This document shows, piece by piece, positions 44,501 through 57,739 of a stretch of 64,000 nucleotides of DNA; positions within the stretch are counted from its first letter, which is position 1; each line of letters opens with the position of its first letter. The stretch lies in the NCBI GenBank assembly GCA_964019055.1, contig OZ025208.1, forward strand, positions 800,001 through 864,000, given 5' to 3'. The translations under genes and the position numbers were made by a program. Below the pieces are notes generated by a model. It was not told the DNA's origin. It searched no databases and worked only from the letters and a program-made list of their open reading frames with translations. Origin of the DNA: Anthopleura xanthogrammica (lineage: Eukaryota; Cnidaria; Anthozoa; Actiniaria; Actiniidae).

Positions 44501-45809
44501 AATCCTTTAAAAGAGTCTATAGTCCTTTCATGTACTTCAGTCTCTTGCTAATTAAATAAACTTTTGACTATAAAACAAAGACTTCATTCTACGGACAGTA
44601 AACAAAAGCTCAAAGTCAATATTTGAACGTACTCTGAGAAAAGGCAAACACTACTTTAAAAGTAGAATAAATCAACGAAAAAAATTTGTTTGGTCATTAG
44701 GAACTTTATTGTTGAGAGGTTTGAGTAAGTAAGGGGTCTTGACTAGACGAGGACGAAGTATTAGCAACATTTTGGTTGTTGCAAGTAATTATTATTAATC
44801 AACGCTGAATAAACACAACTTTTTAATCCGATAGCCAAACAAGTTCTCGTACAGAAGAGAAAATATGGGCGCGGAGGCCTCAACATCGTACAAATGACAA
44901 CCCAGCCAAACGAAGCCAATAAAAAATTTGTTTGTTCTTCAAAATCTTTGTTGACAAAAGTTTAGATTTTTCTGTGTGAGAAGACAGGTTTGACCGATGT
45001 AGGGATCAAATTTCAAATCTCAACAAAGCCATAGGCTTTTTAAGTACTCCAATTAGCACTTTGAGTTTTTGGGCCGATATGAAGTGCGAGGCTTCTATGT
45101 TTGATTTTCACATAAGGGTCAATGAGCTCACAGTCTGAAAGGTAAAAGAATACAAAAATTTCACTACGAAAATGATTTTTTTGGTATAGATATTTATTTT
45201 GGGGTAGTGAGGTATTAGTGATGTAATTTGTGGAGTTAATAAATTCTCATTTGCATGACATTGAGGGCTTAGTTGATCGTGGTTCTAATCAATTTGGTCC
45301 TGCATAGGAATCTTAAAAACTCAACACAAAAACAAACACAGAGTACACCTCCTTATCACTACTATGCAAAGTACGGCAAAGTATATCCCATCGGACGTGA
45401 ACTATTGATTGATCTTAAAACTTTATAAAACTGTCACAAGAGATTTAGGCCTGTTAATGAACTTTTCGTTACAGGGCGAAAGGACTCCCACAGGAATTCG
45501 CGGTTAGAACAGTCCGGGATTACCATTGGAGGAAGCATAATCCTGTAACTTCAGCACAGCAGTAGAGCAGAGAAAAATCTGTCGACAAGTACTTGGCACA
45601 CGTGTAAATTACTGTCAAGTGTATGTGAGCCGTCAGTTTTGCATTCTGTTGCGACCCCTCGCTAAGGACACAAAGAACGGACTTCACCTTTTCTAAATAC
45701 GCAATTTAAGACTTTCAAGACGACTCAAGTTACTGTGGTACCGGTTCTACTGCGATAAATCAAAAGGCCACACAGAGGATAGTAAACTTCACAGGAAAGC
45801 CGGAGCGGA
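41575..45809. other. Intergenic upstream of the RBM24/38-like gene
   Basis: No coding region or RNA gene is supported. The last few hundred bases (about 45450-45809) are less AT-rich and lead straight into the start codon, as expected for the RBM24/38 promoter and 5' UTR. Confidence 0.45.
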
Positions 45810-47979
45810 ATGATCAAGAATAGGGACACGAAGTATACAAAACTGTTCGTCGGTGGAATACCGTACGAGTCTGATGACGATGCTTTACGAAGCTTCTTCA
45901 CACAGTTTGGAGAAATCGATGAAGCGGTCGTGATTCGAGATAGGGTAACAAAACGATCGAAAGGATATGGATTTGTAAGTATTGCACAAACTATTACAAC
46001 TACGATATTCTATACACAATACAAAATCCATCTTGTCTGTATAATTTAATTTTCCTTGATATCAATATATTTTTGCTTCATGATATTTTTGTTGTCAGGT
46101 TACGATGGTGACATCAGACGCTGCGAAGATGGCTTGCAGGAATAAACATCCTATCATCGATGGCAGACAAGCTAATGTTAATCTTGCGTACTTGGGCGCT
46201 AAACCAAAACCAGCAAAAAGTAAGTCCAGAAAACTCCTATATTTAAAATTCCAAATCAATATATTTAAGTTCTTGCATAATTACAATGGGTTCCCTCAGA
46301 CGGTGTTTTTTGGCAGTAATCATATTCATCCTTACTCAGTTAAAGTAAATAATTCTGTCTGTAAATGTCATTATATTGTTCTTTCTTACTTTTTACTCAG
46401 TACCTAACAAACTGACAGGCAGCCCAACATATTCCTTCCTTCCTGACGGTTCGATTGGGTAAGTACTCTAAGTACTCGTAAAATATATTATCAAAGTTGT
46501 TGTGCAACTACTTCAAGTGGGAACCAGTTCCTTAATCTTGAGTTTCGTTTCAAATACAATCGCTAAAAAAAAACATCCCCAAAAAATCCGTGATAAATAT
46601 AAAAGGATAATAGGCCATATTTCATCGGTTGCTAGGCTCGTAGCGTCTAAGGTATGCATCGAAGTACAAGAAAGTAAGGTCGAACTATTCGCAAGGTTAT
46701 GCCATTGTTGTCGAGTTTTGATTTCTGCTTTTCAGTATTCGAAATAAGTTATCTTTTGTAGCTTTTAATCAAACACTGAAGCGACCGAAAAATACGGTTG
46801 AAAAATGCCGACAATTTCCTTAAAAATGACTCTACTCTGAAGAGATTGATTTTTGGGGTTAGATAGTGTACGTTCAGTGTTTCTGAATTTAAACAAATTG
46901 TTTAAAGCAAGAATCATATTGTTTGCGGCGCGCAGTTTGTTCCTAACAAATTTGAAGTCGACCCAAATGAGACGCGTTTAATTACAATTTTTTTCAACTC
47001 TCTTCACAAAACCATGAGCGTTAACGAAGACAATGGACTGCTCGTTAGCACAAAGTACGGCTTTAAACACCAAATCCCATGCACGTAAACTCATCAATAT
47101 TTCAAAACTCCAAAGTTTATTTTTAAAATGAGATTTACAAACAGCATTAAGTCAAAAGATCGTGTCATCAATTTAGTGATATGTGTTGAGGACAGACAAA
47201 TATTATCTACAGTCCCTAAAAAAGTTTTTATTGTCACAACAAAATACTGTGACGTAAATAATACTACATGCAATATTGACTCGCAATCTTCTCAGTTGTT
47301 CTTGTATTATCAACACAAAACCAACTTATGAATATTTTTGACATGAAGCTGAAAACGTAATCAAGGAAGTGTCAGAAAGAGAGAGAGTCCAATAAATTTT
47401 TGAATTTTGTTTTGAGACTTCAAGATAAGGTAGCTTAGATAAGATTGTTGGTGCTATTGTCCATCGTTCATAATAGAGGTCTTTTGTTTTTGAGCGATTT
47501 CAACCATGAAGTTAGTGTCTCGTTTGGTGATTAATGTAAAGAATCGTTTTGTTTTGTTTAGTCCATCTCCACAGTACGTCTACGCCACACCAATCTACTC
47601 CCCAACACAAGCGCCTTCACCGAATCCAATCAGCCCAATATCATTGATATCACCTCAGTCACCTAACGGCCAACTTGCACCATCAATGCAAGCATACCAG
47701 CAACCATGCTACGTAGATTGCAACGGCAATGCAATGATGATAGTTTATCCTGTATACGATCCTTATCCACCTTACCCCCCACCATACCCGACAACTCCAA
47801 CTACATATGTCCCCTCTCCAACTAGCAACAACAACGCCAGCCAGATCTTCACATTCCCTACCGTACCCGGTCCTGGGACACCGCCTCTCAATGGCATCAA
47901 CGGTACGATACATGGTCAACAATTTTTCCAAGCCCCACCCTTTGAAGCGGTAGGCCCACCACCGCCACAGGTGCAGTAA
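45810..47979 (+). CDS. RBM24: RBM24/RBM38-type RNA-binding protein
   Basis: Four exons, 45810-45974, 46099-46219, 46401-46458 and 47562-47979, join with consistent phases to 762 nt, 253 aa (vertebrate RBM24 and RBM38 are about 236-239). The single RRM is in exons 1-2, with RNP2 (LFVGGI) and RNP1 (KGYGF|VTM) spanning the first intron. The family hallmarks [32 protein letters not shown] and the short SFLPDGSIG exon follow. Exon 4 encodes a Pro/Tyr/Ser/Gln-rich low-complexity tail. In vertebrates, relatives bind GU-rich elements and control muscle splicing and p53/p21 mRNA stability. Here only RNA binding is inferred. One co-orthologue of the RBM24/38 pair is expected in an invertebrate, so the symbol is approximate. 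An AATAAA lies downstream near 48270. Confidence 0.92.
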
Positions 47980-50900
47980 GCGTTTGACAAGCGCATTTTT
48001 ATGAATAATTAGACAGAATTATAAAATAGTTCAAATATGAAAAGGAACAGAATTACGTAATACACAAAAGTTCGAAGTAATACCTCCTACAGTCACCATA
48101 CGTATAAACTGTGCTCAAGGTCATTGAAACGATTAATTACAAAGACAATAACTAATAATGCGATCGTCACTAAGTCACTAGGAATCAATGTATTATACCA
48201 AACACGGTCTCTATACTGTTCTAGCATCAGTAAGACCATCATAGAATATATTCAAAGATTCTTAGACAAAATAAAGCACATTTAATTGCAAATAAGTACA
48301 CTTAGATACCTCAAAGTAGTTAGAATCTTAAAATGCAAAACGCAAAATGAATCGCTATACACATCTTCAGGTCTAGCATGCAAATCTAAAAACAATTCTT
48401 AAGAAAGGTTTTTCTTTTTGGGATATTGAGCTTGGCATGAAGTGTCTTACTAAACTCTTACTCAGTTCTATATTTGAGCTATGATACTGATACAGCTTAT
48501 CACTTCCTAAAATGGGAGCTTAAAGCTAGCTTTTAAGATAAGAGTAGAATGAACAGGGTGCAGCAAAGACAGAAGTTTAAATCAGTAAATCACAAACAAA
48601 AACAACTTTTAATTTACTTGGCTTAAAGAGGTGCTGGTATAAGATTGATAAGGTTTGACATGGCCTCGAAAGAAAGCTCCTTTATTCTTGTACTTTCTAT
48701 CTTTTAGAAGTCTCAATCATGGCCAAATATTGTTTTAGTAAGACAACTGTCAATCTTAATAATCTTTCGTCAACATTTTATGTAGAATTAGGTCATCATC
48801 ATCATCAAAGCGCAAAATATTTATGAACAAAAATGCTTAGAAAAAGTAATAGGCCATTTTTTGGATTTTAGCGGGTTCAGAAAATAGAATCCATGACAAC
48901 CCAAATCTCTCAGATTTGGAACAGTTTTTTTGTCGATTTTCTGTCGCTAACTTTGTACAAAAGCCATATTATTTAAACAACAAGCACATAATAAAAAAAT
49001 ACGTATTAAATGTGTGTTTTAGTGTTGATTGTTTGGGTTTTCCTGTTCAAGGATGAATCACGAGGAATGGTGTCATATCATGACAGAGAAATGTCTTGTT
49101 ATCTGGAATCCATGGCGACTGAAGCCTTCGGCCAGTAAGTAGAAACATATGGAAAGGCGTAGAATGGATACTGAGGCTCACTGACAACTGATAAACGTCC
49201 TGAAAGTTAACTGATAGTAACGATATGAAGAGAATATTGGAACCAGCTGTTTTTCTCGAACATATAAACGCCAAAATAATAACATTTGGACATCAAAACC
49301 GACCCTAAAATAACCAAGAAGAGTTAGTTTGCTTACTTCAAGAAATGGAGCTTTCGGCTCAATGTATTCTTGCAGTTAGAGAAGTGTTAAAAGCAAGATG
49401 TGCAGCGTATATTGGTTTGACATTTGCCTTTCAGTACACACAAGGATAAGGTTAAGATTGCAATTAATGGATTGGAAGGGAAGACCACTAATGCAAAAAA
49501 CATGGTCGTAGTATTTACACAATCTTCTGAGAAGATTTTTATCAACTAGCTTAAATCACACCAGTCTGGGATTGGTCACTACAGGGATTTAGCAAGCCTA
49601 CGTCTACAAAACACTGATTACATTTTAATCAGTTTTGCCTCATGTATCATGAACTGAGCGCGCCATCTTTGCGTACTTTTTACTTATTCGCTTTTCGTCG
49701 TCACAAGAGGTCAAAGTCCTTGTTATACTTTTAAAAACATCCAATGATTTGCAATCCGTCAAGACATTCTTATAAAAATAGTTCGAATTTTTTCACGTTT
49801 TCTCTTGTGTGTGACAACGTCCTACCTGAACTCTAGGTTAAACGAATAATGAAATTATACTTTAGCAACTTCAAAATCCCTAAATTATCTATTTTTCAAA
49901 TCTTGGAGTACATTACAGTCCGTTATCATAAATATCTAACAGCTACCGAAAGGTCTTGGGGAATACACAGCCCAGAGATCCTAGTATGTGCAGGGCTTTA
50001 TATTTTTTATTTTAATTCTTGAAATGCCTTCAGACTTCCTAAAGGGTTAATAATAGAACACCATGCAGTTTGCCGCCCAAAGTTTAAACATACTTTTTAA
50101 TTATATCTTCTTATTAATGGATATCTTGCAATGTTAAGGGTGGTTTCAGGGTAGGGGGCAGAGGAGATTGCATGGCGCGAACGCCTACTACAAACCTAAA
50201 GCGTGCATCCTAGCACGTCCACTGCCGGCCGGGTATTTCCCCAAGTTCGAGAAGATATAGTATTGCACAAGCCAGTGTTAGATAGGGTATCGCTCACAAC
50301 ATACCAGTCAGGCGAAAGTAATACTATATATTGTATCATTTAAGAGCTTGCTTGTCACTTTATGATTTTGATGATAGAAAATATACTTCCTTTTTGAGCA
50401 CACGATTCTGTTCTGTTCTCTGACACTTTCAATTTTGCACCTCTATTCAAATCATTATTCGATGATAGGACAGTTAATTCTTATACCTAATGACCTGTTA
50501 CAAGGCTAGGTTCTGTATATACAAGTTGTTAAACTCGACTATAATTGAAATAAAGTTGTCAATGGTAATTTTGATGGATGAGCTTTTCGCGTGTGCAAAA
50601 ATGAGCGAAGTGTGGATAACTAAAGGTTACACTTTGTCAAAAAGCCGACAAATAGATCTTCAAATGCTGTTTCTTAATTCTACACAATTTTTACATATAC
50701 TATAGGAGATTCTTCGATTCGGTGGAAGTTTATTTTCCTAGCGCTCTCAACTATAAAGTTGCACAAGAATACTCTTGCAACATGGAACGTAGTCTAGCTG
50801 GAAAATTCAATCTTTCGAATTCGTCCTCAGATAAAAGCAACGATCGATTCTTAAATCCAAAATGACAGACTTTAGTTTGATGGTTTTGTGTGCAAAGAAT

Positions 50901-52758
50901 GTCAACATTTGGGAAGTTGGAAGTACGTTGATGTGGGATGCAATTGGATGCTGCGCTGACCGTAAAGACCTTTGCTTGACAGCGTCCTTGACAACGGTTG
51001 TCAGGTTCAGTTTTGGCGGGAATTGAGGATGACGACGTGAATTAAGAATTCACAGTTGTTTTAGCAAAAAAAAGGTTTTTAAGGATTAGAATTGATGAAA
51101 AAAATGACGATTGATTGAGAAAGAGAAAGGATCGATAAGGAGAAGGGGGAGGAGAAGGAGAAGGAGAAGGAGAAGGAGAAGGAGAAGGAAAAATTCTCAC
51201 TAGCTTTATTATTATCTGCATCGGTTTTCTCTTGTTTTCCTCGTATGAGTTTCCAGATGCCCTCTTTATAACTTGACAATTGAAAACTTCCAGCCGTTTC
51301 ATGGCCGCATTGTCTAATACGAGTCGTGTCTGAGCGTGCACGACTCTCCGTAGATAATCCTTATAATTTACGAACTAACAATGAGTAGACAGTTTGACAA
51401 TTTTTTCAAAACTGATGCGAAAAGATGACGAAGTCATAGTCTAAAATTACTGATGGTTATCAACACGGCTTAGTTCAAGTGGGTCATTCGATTTAGGGCA
51501 TGTTTCCTTGATGAGTTTCGAGCTATTTGCTATATCGACAGTATTCAAGTACCTTAGAAAAGCCGCCACTTTATCGTGTAATCCTAATTTTATTGAAAGA
51601 CTCTGTTTTTTGTCAAAGTTTGGCAGTTTATTTCTGCTTAGAATTGACTGAAAGCGAAGTGAGGTGAACTCTCTTTGCTTTGAGCCTTCTTCTCGGCTTC
51701 CAAATAAATAAAAAAAGAGTGAAACCCTATACTGATTTTTGAGTCAGAGCAAAGAATACTTTTCACCGTCGTTTGAAAAACCGCTAGCGCGATAGGGAAA
51801 AAAGGTATATTAACTGTCCACTGCTTTCGTCAATGTATTCAAATGTACTATTAACTTGACCGTATCTGACCTAAGCTTTGTCTAGACACTTTCTCATCTT
51901 TCGAGGAAGAACTTCTATGGCATTTGCTAAGTGGATAACTAACTGTTTAATCGTTTTGTAAGCCAACGAACAGCGAAAATAATTCCTTACTTCCGCTTTA
52001 AGTCCTTTTAGTTTGCATTCCTAAACTTTAATAGCCACCGACTTTGTACCTTTTTGAACATTTTTAACAACTCAGTTAATTCATAAATTATCTACTCCCT
52101 TCTTCTTCCTTTTTGAGGATTTTTGCAGTTCTTTATTCTTATAAATTACAAACCAATATTACAGCTCGTAGACATAGCACTTCGATTATTTAAGTAAATG
52201 TTTTAAAGATGTTTAAAATGATCAATTTTCTTATTGCGATAGTGATAATTAAATCCATAAATTGGCTCAAAATTCCTTTTCTCAGACATTAATAATCTTC
52301 AATTATACCTTTCAATGCATTCTGAATTGTTTTTATCAGTATTTAAGACGAAATTCGGTAACCAGAAGATAGAATTTCTATAAATTTCATCCATTATAAA
52401 ACTAAAACATAAATCTTCTTAGAGCTGACGTCACGAAAGCTTATCATTCTGCCACAACAGTGTTCGTTCGACTTTCACCTATGTCCTGAGCGCGCATTGT
52501 GTACGTGCTCGAGGGCGTACGAGAATCTAACCTTTTCCAGTAAATTCTTTTCGTAAAGCAAATCAATTCAACCCTAAGTAGCCTTCCAGGCAAATTATCG
52601 AGAAACAATGAAAACTTTGGCCGCAGAAAGGTTACTGACACGTGAAGATTATTGGTTATTATTGATTTGATTGAAATTTTTCATAGTATTTTTTTTACTA
52701 GGATTTGTTATTAAAGAGAGGGACTTATGGATTTAACGAAACTAAAGTATTACAATAG
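47980..52758. other. Intergenic, no gene recognised
   Basis: AT-rich sequence containing the 3' UTR of the RBM24/38 gene at its left end. The only clear repeat is a GGAGAA tract at 51140-51188. No coding frame, RNA gene or transposon could be supported. Confidence 0.45.
51140..51188. repeat. (GGAGAA)n microsatellite
   Basis: About eight GGAGAA hexamers. Confidence 0.9.
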
Positions 52759-52970
52759 TCCCCTTCACAGTTCCCTGCGAGATCTTGAAAGGTAGCCGTG
52801 CCTTTGCATCCAAGCATCTCGAACGGTGAACTTGCAATGATAGAGTCTAAAGAGACATGTGAATAATTGTCCAAGGTGTTAAAAAGGTCTCTATCATTGC
52901 AAGCTCACCGTTCGTCTATCGATACAAACACCCGGCTACCTTTCAAGATGGAACTGTGAAGGGGATTATT
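52754..52970. mobile_element. Near-palindromic MITE
   Basis: The 21 bp ends (52754-52774 and 52950-52970) are inverted with one mismatch and contain TCCCCTTCACAGTTCC. The arms stay paired inward: CTTGAAAGGTAGCCG with CGGCTACCTTTCAAG, and GAACGGTGA-CTTGCAATGATAGAG with its complement. The element is therefore almost a full hairpin of 217 bp with no coding capacity. Confidence 0.75.
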
Positions 52971-53234
52971 TCATGGTTTTGTCCTATATTACGATTTGTA
53001 CCAATAATATAAGGTGTTTTTCACGGTTCAAACTTTGGACGAGAGTAAATTCACTTGTGTGAGGGGGCTTATAAATTCACGGCTTCCTCTAAAGAGGGGA
53101 GGTGGGCTTATTTGGGAGGGGGGATCTACGGTACTAGGAGGGGAAATCGAGTTTTCGGGCAAAGGCATGAAAGGCGAGAAAGGTAGATTACCCTTTCAAG
53201 GTCTCCAACCTGACTTGCTTACTACACTTCGAGT

Positions 53235-53345
53235 TTGCAACACACCAAGACACTTGTCATCATATGTGAGAAGAGTTTCTAGTTGCTTCTCTCCTGTACT
53301 TCGAGGGTTTTTCTCCGGGTTCTCCGGTTTTCCTCCCTCCACAAT
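53235..53345 (+). mobile_element. SINE 3' region, headless copy
   Basis: Shares ATATGTGAG-AGAGTT, CTTCTCTCCTGTACTTCGAGG and CCGGTTTTCCTCCCTCC with the SINE at 1798-1965. The tRNA-like box A and B region is absent, so this is a 5'-truncated or older subfamily copy. Confidence 0.6.
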
Positions 53346-55491
53346 AATAAACTACTCAAGTCCAATATGAAGGAATGCCATAGGTTTGTTAGCCACTGGC
53401 TTTTAATTGCTACCCTCGTATTCGATAGGGAGTTAAAGAAGACCACGCCCCCACGTAATACCACTCGAGAACTGAATCAAAGATTCACTAAGGTCATACG
53501 GCATTTCTAGTACAATGGAAGGTCTTGTGATGAATTAATCAACAGATAAGACACTGTCACACCGTTACTCATAGTGTCATTGATGAACAACAGCAGAGTT
53601 AACTCAAACTTTAAGGTCGGAGTTTTATGTTCCAAACCATTAAGAAAAAGAAATCTTTTTTTTTTATTCCCCCTTCTTCCTATATTTTACCTTTTTCAAA
53701 GAAATTGCAAACCTAATGAATATGTATTTGCAATTTCATTTGTTGACAGTCTTTCAATTCTTATCTATTAACATTGTTATAATAATTTTGGGTATTTTTT
53801 GATATAAAAAAAGAAATCTCAAACGCAGGCTTAGCGCTGCTAATGCGCGCGGTCTCGCTGTTAAACACAGGGTTTAAAGACGATAAATATCTCGAAGAAT
53901 CAATCTACAGTGTATTTGAGGGATAATCCCACCGTTAGGCTTTGAGTGCAAGCAGAGTGCAAGGTTGTTTACATAAGGAGGGTATTTTGACTTAGTTGTC
54001 AAGAGCTCTCATTGGTTAAGATGTTACTTAAGACTTAAGGATCTTATCCTGTCCCTTTTCAAAACATTTTCAAGTTCTTGAGATGCACTGCGTTCCTTTG
54101 TAGTAAAAGATATGATGACTGTTCGGCATGGTTTCTAGCACGGCTCATTAACAGAATCAGTGATTAAGCCAAAAATCAAGTGTTTCCTATTTATGACAGC
54201 TTAGCTAGAAATTTGGACAGCTTACAAGACAATTCAATTCCCTAGGGGAGTAAAGTGGGGAAAGCCCTAACCTAGACAAAACTATAAAGCTTTCTCAAGC
54301 AGCAATATTTCACGTTGTGGAATTTTGCCCAATTAAAGACAGTTCTAAAAGTGTTGCATTGTATTTCAATGTTTGGAAAAATTTTGGAATTTTTTTACTC
54401 AATATCGTTTCCAAGAATTGAGCAGGGTTTGACGGAAGCCGATTATAAAGTTTCGAGAAACAGTTAATAGTATTAAAAGCAGAAGTTAAACAACTTTCTA
54501 AAATGAATTCTGGAACACTGGCAACAAATCGTTCATATGAAAATTTTACAGCAAATGCAACTCCAGTATAAGTTGGGTTGCTAACAGTGCACTGATACCT
54601 TAAATTTTAAGTTAAAATTATTAATTTAGTGTTGAATTTTAGCCATCATCGGCATAGCGCTATCGTTATTCCGTAGGAAAACATCGATAAGAGAATATAT
54701 GAAAGAAGGAAACGGCCTTCTTTCATCTCAGGTTGGTCAAAAATGAGGTTAACTCAGGAAAAATATACTTTTTTTTTTTTTTTTTTTGTGATAAGATCGT
54801 CTTAGAGGAATATTAATTTTGACGTTGGAGTTAGAGAGGAAAAAGAAACAATTAGACTGACGTCATTCCATTAACCTATTCAAGTAGTTTGCCCAGGAAA
54901 TGGAAACTTAACACTAATTTGATATCCGGCAAGAAAGACTGATATTATCAGATGTTGCATGTCTCCAGCCTTGCACTTAGTTTTACGTCATTCAGCTTTA
55001 ATATTGAAGAAAAATAATGATTATAGAAGGATTAGAAAGCATTCATTAGCCATCGAGGCAGTGGCGTAGCGAGGATTTTTAATTTAATTAAAAATTTTTT
55101 TTTAGAAAATAATTTTTTTGGGTCGAGCTTAGGCCTTTTTTTCTTTGATATATGATGTCAATGCAACTGGCGTAGGGAGGGGGCGGCCACGTGCCGCCAT
55201 TTTAGGTGCCCCCCCCCCAGATCCTGTTTCCTTGCTACGCCACTGCATCGAGGGATGAGGAGGTTTGATGGACAGCACGGATGGACCTGAAAGTTGTTTT
55301 TAGTAACATTAGGAGAGGGGCGGAGAGGAGAGGAGACAAGTTAAGAGAGGTTGAGGGAATAGGAGAGGAAGCAAGAAGACAAGGGAGGAAGAACAAGAAC
55401 GAACTGACGAGATGAAATTTTGTAAATGCGCACTTGGTCACCCAGCCAAATCACATAACTGGTCTTCCTGTGGTAATCAGCAAAAACAAAC
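53346..55491. other. Intergenic upstream of FBXL15, no gene recognised
   Basis: Includes a poly-T run (about 54771-54787) and a C-rich spot near 55210. The bases before 55492 should hold the FBXL15 promoter and 5' UTR. Confidence 0.45.
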
Positions 55492-56343
55492 ATGGCGGAT
55501 GATTCGAATGTTTCGTCCTGTGACAAGACATTCTTTGATCTTCCACACCAAGACATCGTATTCGACAAAATATTTAGCTATCTTGGCTTGGATGAGATAT
55601 TTAAGTGCCGTAGACTGAGCAAGGACTTTAAAAATATGTGCCAGGAATATTTCAAAACAAGCCCAAAGATTGACATCAACAAAGTCCTTCAACCTTCTAA
55701 AATGACTTCTAGAATCATTGAACAAATTACACTTGAAAATTCATCGTTAAATTGCCTTATCTTAAGGAATCCAAGGTTTCTTCTCGAAGACTCTGTGTTA
55801 GTGAATATATTTAGTAGAAATCCTGGTTTGCAGACGTTAGATTTGACTGGTTGTCGGATGCTTACAAGTGTAGTCATTCTAAAACTTGCTCAATTTTGTC
55901 CACTTCTTCGAGAGCTGATCCTCCGTGGGTGCCTATGGGTGTCGCCTCAGTCTCTTACGAAGGTTTTCCAAAGCTGTCCTTGCTTGGAAAGAGTAGATCT
56001 AACTCGCTGTTCTAGGACTCATGAAGATTGTATAAAAATTCTGGCTCAAAATGCTCCAAAACTCAAATTCATAACTTTGAATTATTGCACTAGAATGACA
56101 GACCAATGTATTGTTAATCTAGCATCTTGCTGTCCTTATCTAATTCATGTTGGCGTAAGTGGTTGTATCTATCTGACAGACTCTTGTCTTAAAACACTAG
56201 CAGCGAAGTGTCCTGTTCTATGCTCGGTGGAGGTTGATAGGTGTAATAGCATGACCAAAGATGGAATTTATTTTTTGTGGGACAGAGGTATCAAGACAGA
56301 TGTGGAAAGAGAGTTTGTTGAAAAATCAAAGTTCTGGTCTTAA
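55492..56343 (+). CDS. FBXL15: F-box/LRR protein 15 (FBXL15) orthologue
   Basis: A single-exon 283 aa protein (human FBXL15 is about 300 aa). The start at 55492 sits in a good context (AACATGGCGG). The F-box is at ~14-55 (FDLPHQDIVFDKIFSYLGLDEIFKCRRLSKDFK). It is followed by about six cysteine-type LRRs (LDLTGCRMLTSVVILKLAQF, LILRGCLWVSP, VDLTRCSRTHEDCIKILAQ, LNYCTRMTDQCIVNLASCCP, VGVSGCIYLTD, VEVDRCNSMTKDGI). The C-terminal LWDRGIKTDVEREF matches the position and pattern of the conserved RGV-DVE segment of FBXL15. In vertebrates FBXL15 is an SCF adaptor that targets SMURF1 and so affects BMP signalling; the same role here is inferred. No introns and no damage. Confidence 0.85.
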   Translation: MADDSNVSSCDKTFFDLPHQDIVFDKIFSYLGLDEIFKCRRLSKDFKNMCQEYFKTSPKIDINKVLQPSKMTSRIIEQITLENSSLNCLILRNPRFLLEDSVLVNIFSRNPGLQTLDLTGCRMLTSVVILKLAQFCPLLRELILRGCLWVSPQSLTKVFQSCPCLERVDLTRCSRTHEDCIKILAQNAPKLKFITLNYCTRMTDQCIVNLASCCPYLIHVGVSGCIYLTDSCLKTLAAKCPVLCSVEVDRCNSMTKDGIYFLWDRGIKTDVEREFVEKSKFWS

Positions 56344-56459
56344 TTAAAATAATTTATGGCTTGCGTGCATCGCTCAAGAGAGAGTCAATGACAAAGACAT
56401 GGAGGCAGGCCATGGTGGAGCTATTAACGACGGCTGCTAATGAGAAGTCCTTTGTTGAA

Positions 56460-57625
56460 TAGTGTGCTGCCTGCTAAGCAAGAGGTCTATAGTTTGATCC
56501 TCAGTGACCTTACACACTTGTTTTAAGGAGCAAGTATGGCTTGGTTGGTTAGTGTTCTGCCTGCTAAGCAAGAGGTCCATAGTTTGATCCTCAGTGACCT
56601 CACAGACTTGCTTTAAGGATCAAGTGTGGCTTGGTTGGTTAGTGTGCTGCCTGCTAAGCAAGAGGTCCATAGTTTGATCCTCATGATCAGGGACCTCACA
56701 CACTTGTTTTAAGGAGCAAGTGTGGCTTGGTTGGTTAGTGTGCTGCCTGCTAAGCAAGAGGTCCATAGTTTGATCCTCAGTGACCTCACACACTTGTTTT
56801 AAGGAGCAAGTGTGGCTTGGTTGGTTAGTGTGCTGCCTGCCAAGCAAGAGGTCCATAGTTTGATGCTCAGTGACCTCACAGACTTGCTTTAAGGAGCAAG
56901 TGTGGCTTGGTTGGTTAGTGTGCTGCCTGTTAAGCAAGAGGTCCATAGTTTGATCCTCAGTGACCTCACACACTTGCTTTAAGGAGCAAGTGTGGCTTGG
57001 TTGGTTAGTGTGCTGCCTGTTAAGCAAGAGGTCCATAGTTTGATCCTCAGGGACCTCACACACTTTTTTTAAGGAGCAAGTGTGGCTTGGTTGGTTAGTG
57101 TGCTGCCTGCTAAGCAAGAGGTCCATAGTTTGATCCTCAGTGACCTCACAGACTTGCTTTAAGGAGCAAGTGTGGCTTGGCTGGTTAGTGTGCTGCCTGT
57201 TAAGCAAGAGGTCCATAGTTTGATCCTCAGTGACCTCACAGACTTGCTTTAAGGAGCAAGTGTGGCTTGGTTGGTTAGTGTGCTGCCTGTTAAGCAAGAG
57301 GTCCATAGTTTGATCCTCATGATCAGGGACCTCACACACTTGTTTTAAGGAGCAAGTGTGGCTTGGTTGGTTAGTGTGCTGCCTGCTAAGCAAGAGGTCC
57401 ATAGTTTGATCCTCAGGGACCTCACAGACTTGCTTTAAGGAGCAAGTGTGGCTTGGTTGGTTAGTGTGCTGCCTGTTAAGCAAGAGGTCCATAGTTTGAT
57501 CCTCAGGGACCTCACACACTTGTTTTAAGGAGCAAGTGTGGCTTGGTTGGTTAGTGTGCTGCCTGCTAAGCAAGAGGTCCATAGTATGATCCACATTGAC
57601 CTCACAAACTTTTTTTTAAGGATTA
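56460..57625. repeat. 13-copy tandem array of a 90 bp tRNA-like unit
   Basis: Twelve GGCTTGGTTGGTTAGTGTGC starts lie at 56538, 56628, 56724, 56814, 56904, 56994, 57084, 57174, 57264, 57360, 57450 and 57540, and a partial first unit begins near 56460. The period is 90 bp, with two 96 bp units carrying an ATGATCA-type insertion. Each unit resembles a tRNA core: a D-arm-like GGTTGGTTAG, a CTGCTAA loop (anticodon GCT, Ser) and a decayed box B (AGTTTGATCCT for GGTTCGATCC). A spacer follows that can fold into a hairpin (CACACTTG...CAAGTGTG). A frame is open on the minus strand only because the unit length is a multiple of three. Confidence 0.9.
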
Positions 57626-57739
57626 ATGGTTCAATTTCCCTCACAGAGTTAATTTAATCATCCTACACATAGAAACAAGTGGGAAAAACTACATTAATTC
57701 TTTTTCACAAAATTAAAGTTAATGAATATGGTTAAATAA

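Noticed and set aside
56620..57594. 324-codon minus-strand frame with a repeated HTNQPSHTCSLKQVCEV motif
   Set aside because: The 90 and 96 bp repeat units are multiples of three, which keeps a frame open. The repeat is tRNA-like DNA; no start context, splice pattern or codon constraint supports a protein.
56460..57625. CRISPR array (regular repeats)
   Set aside because: The whole 90 bp unit is repeated with no unique spacers, and the host is a eukaryote.
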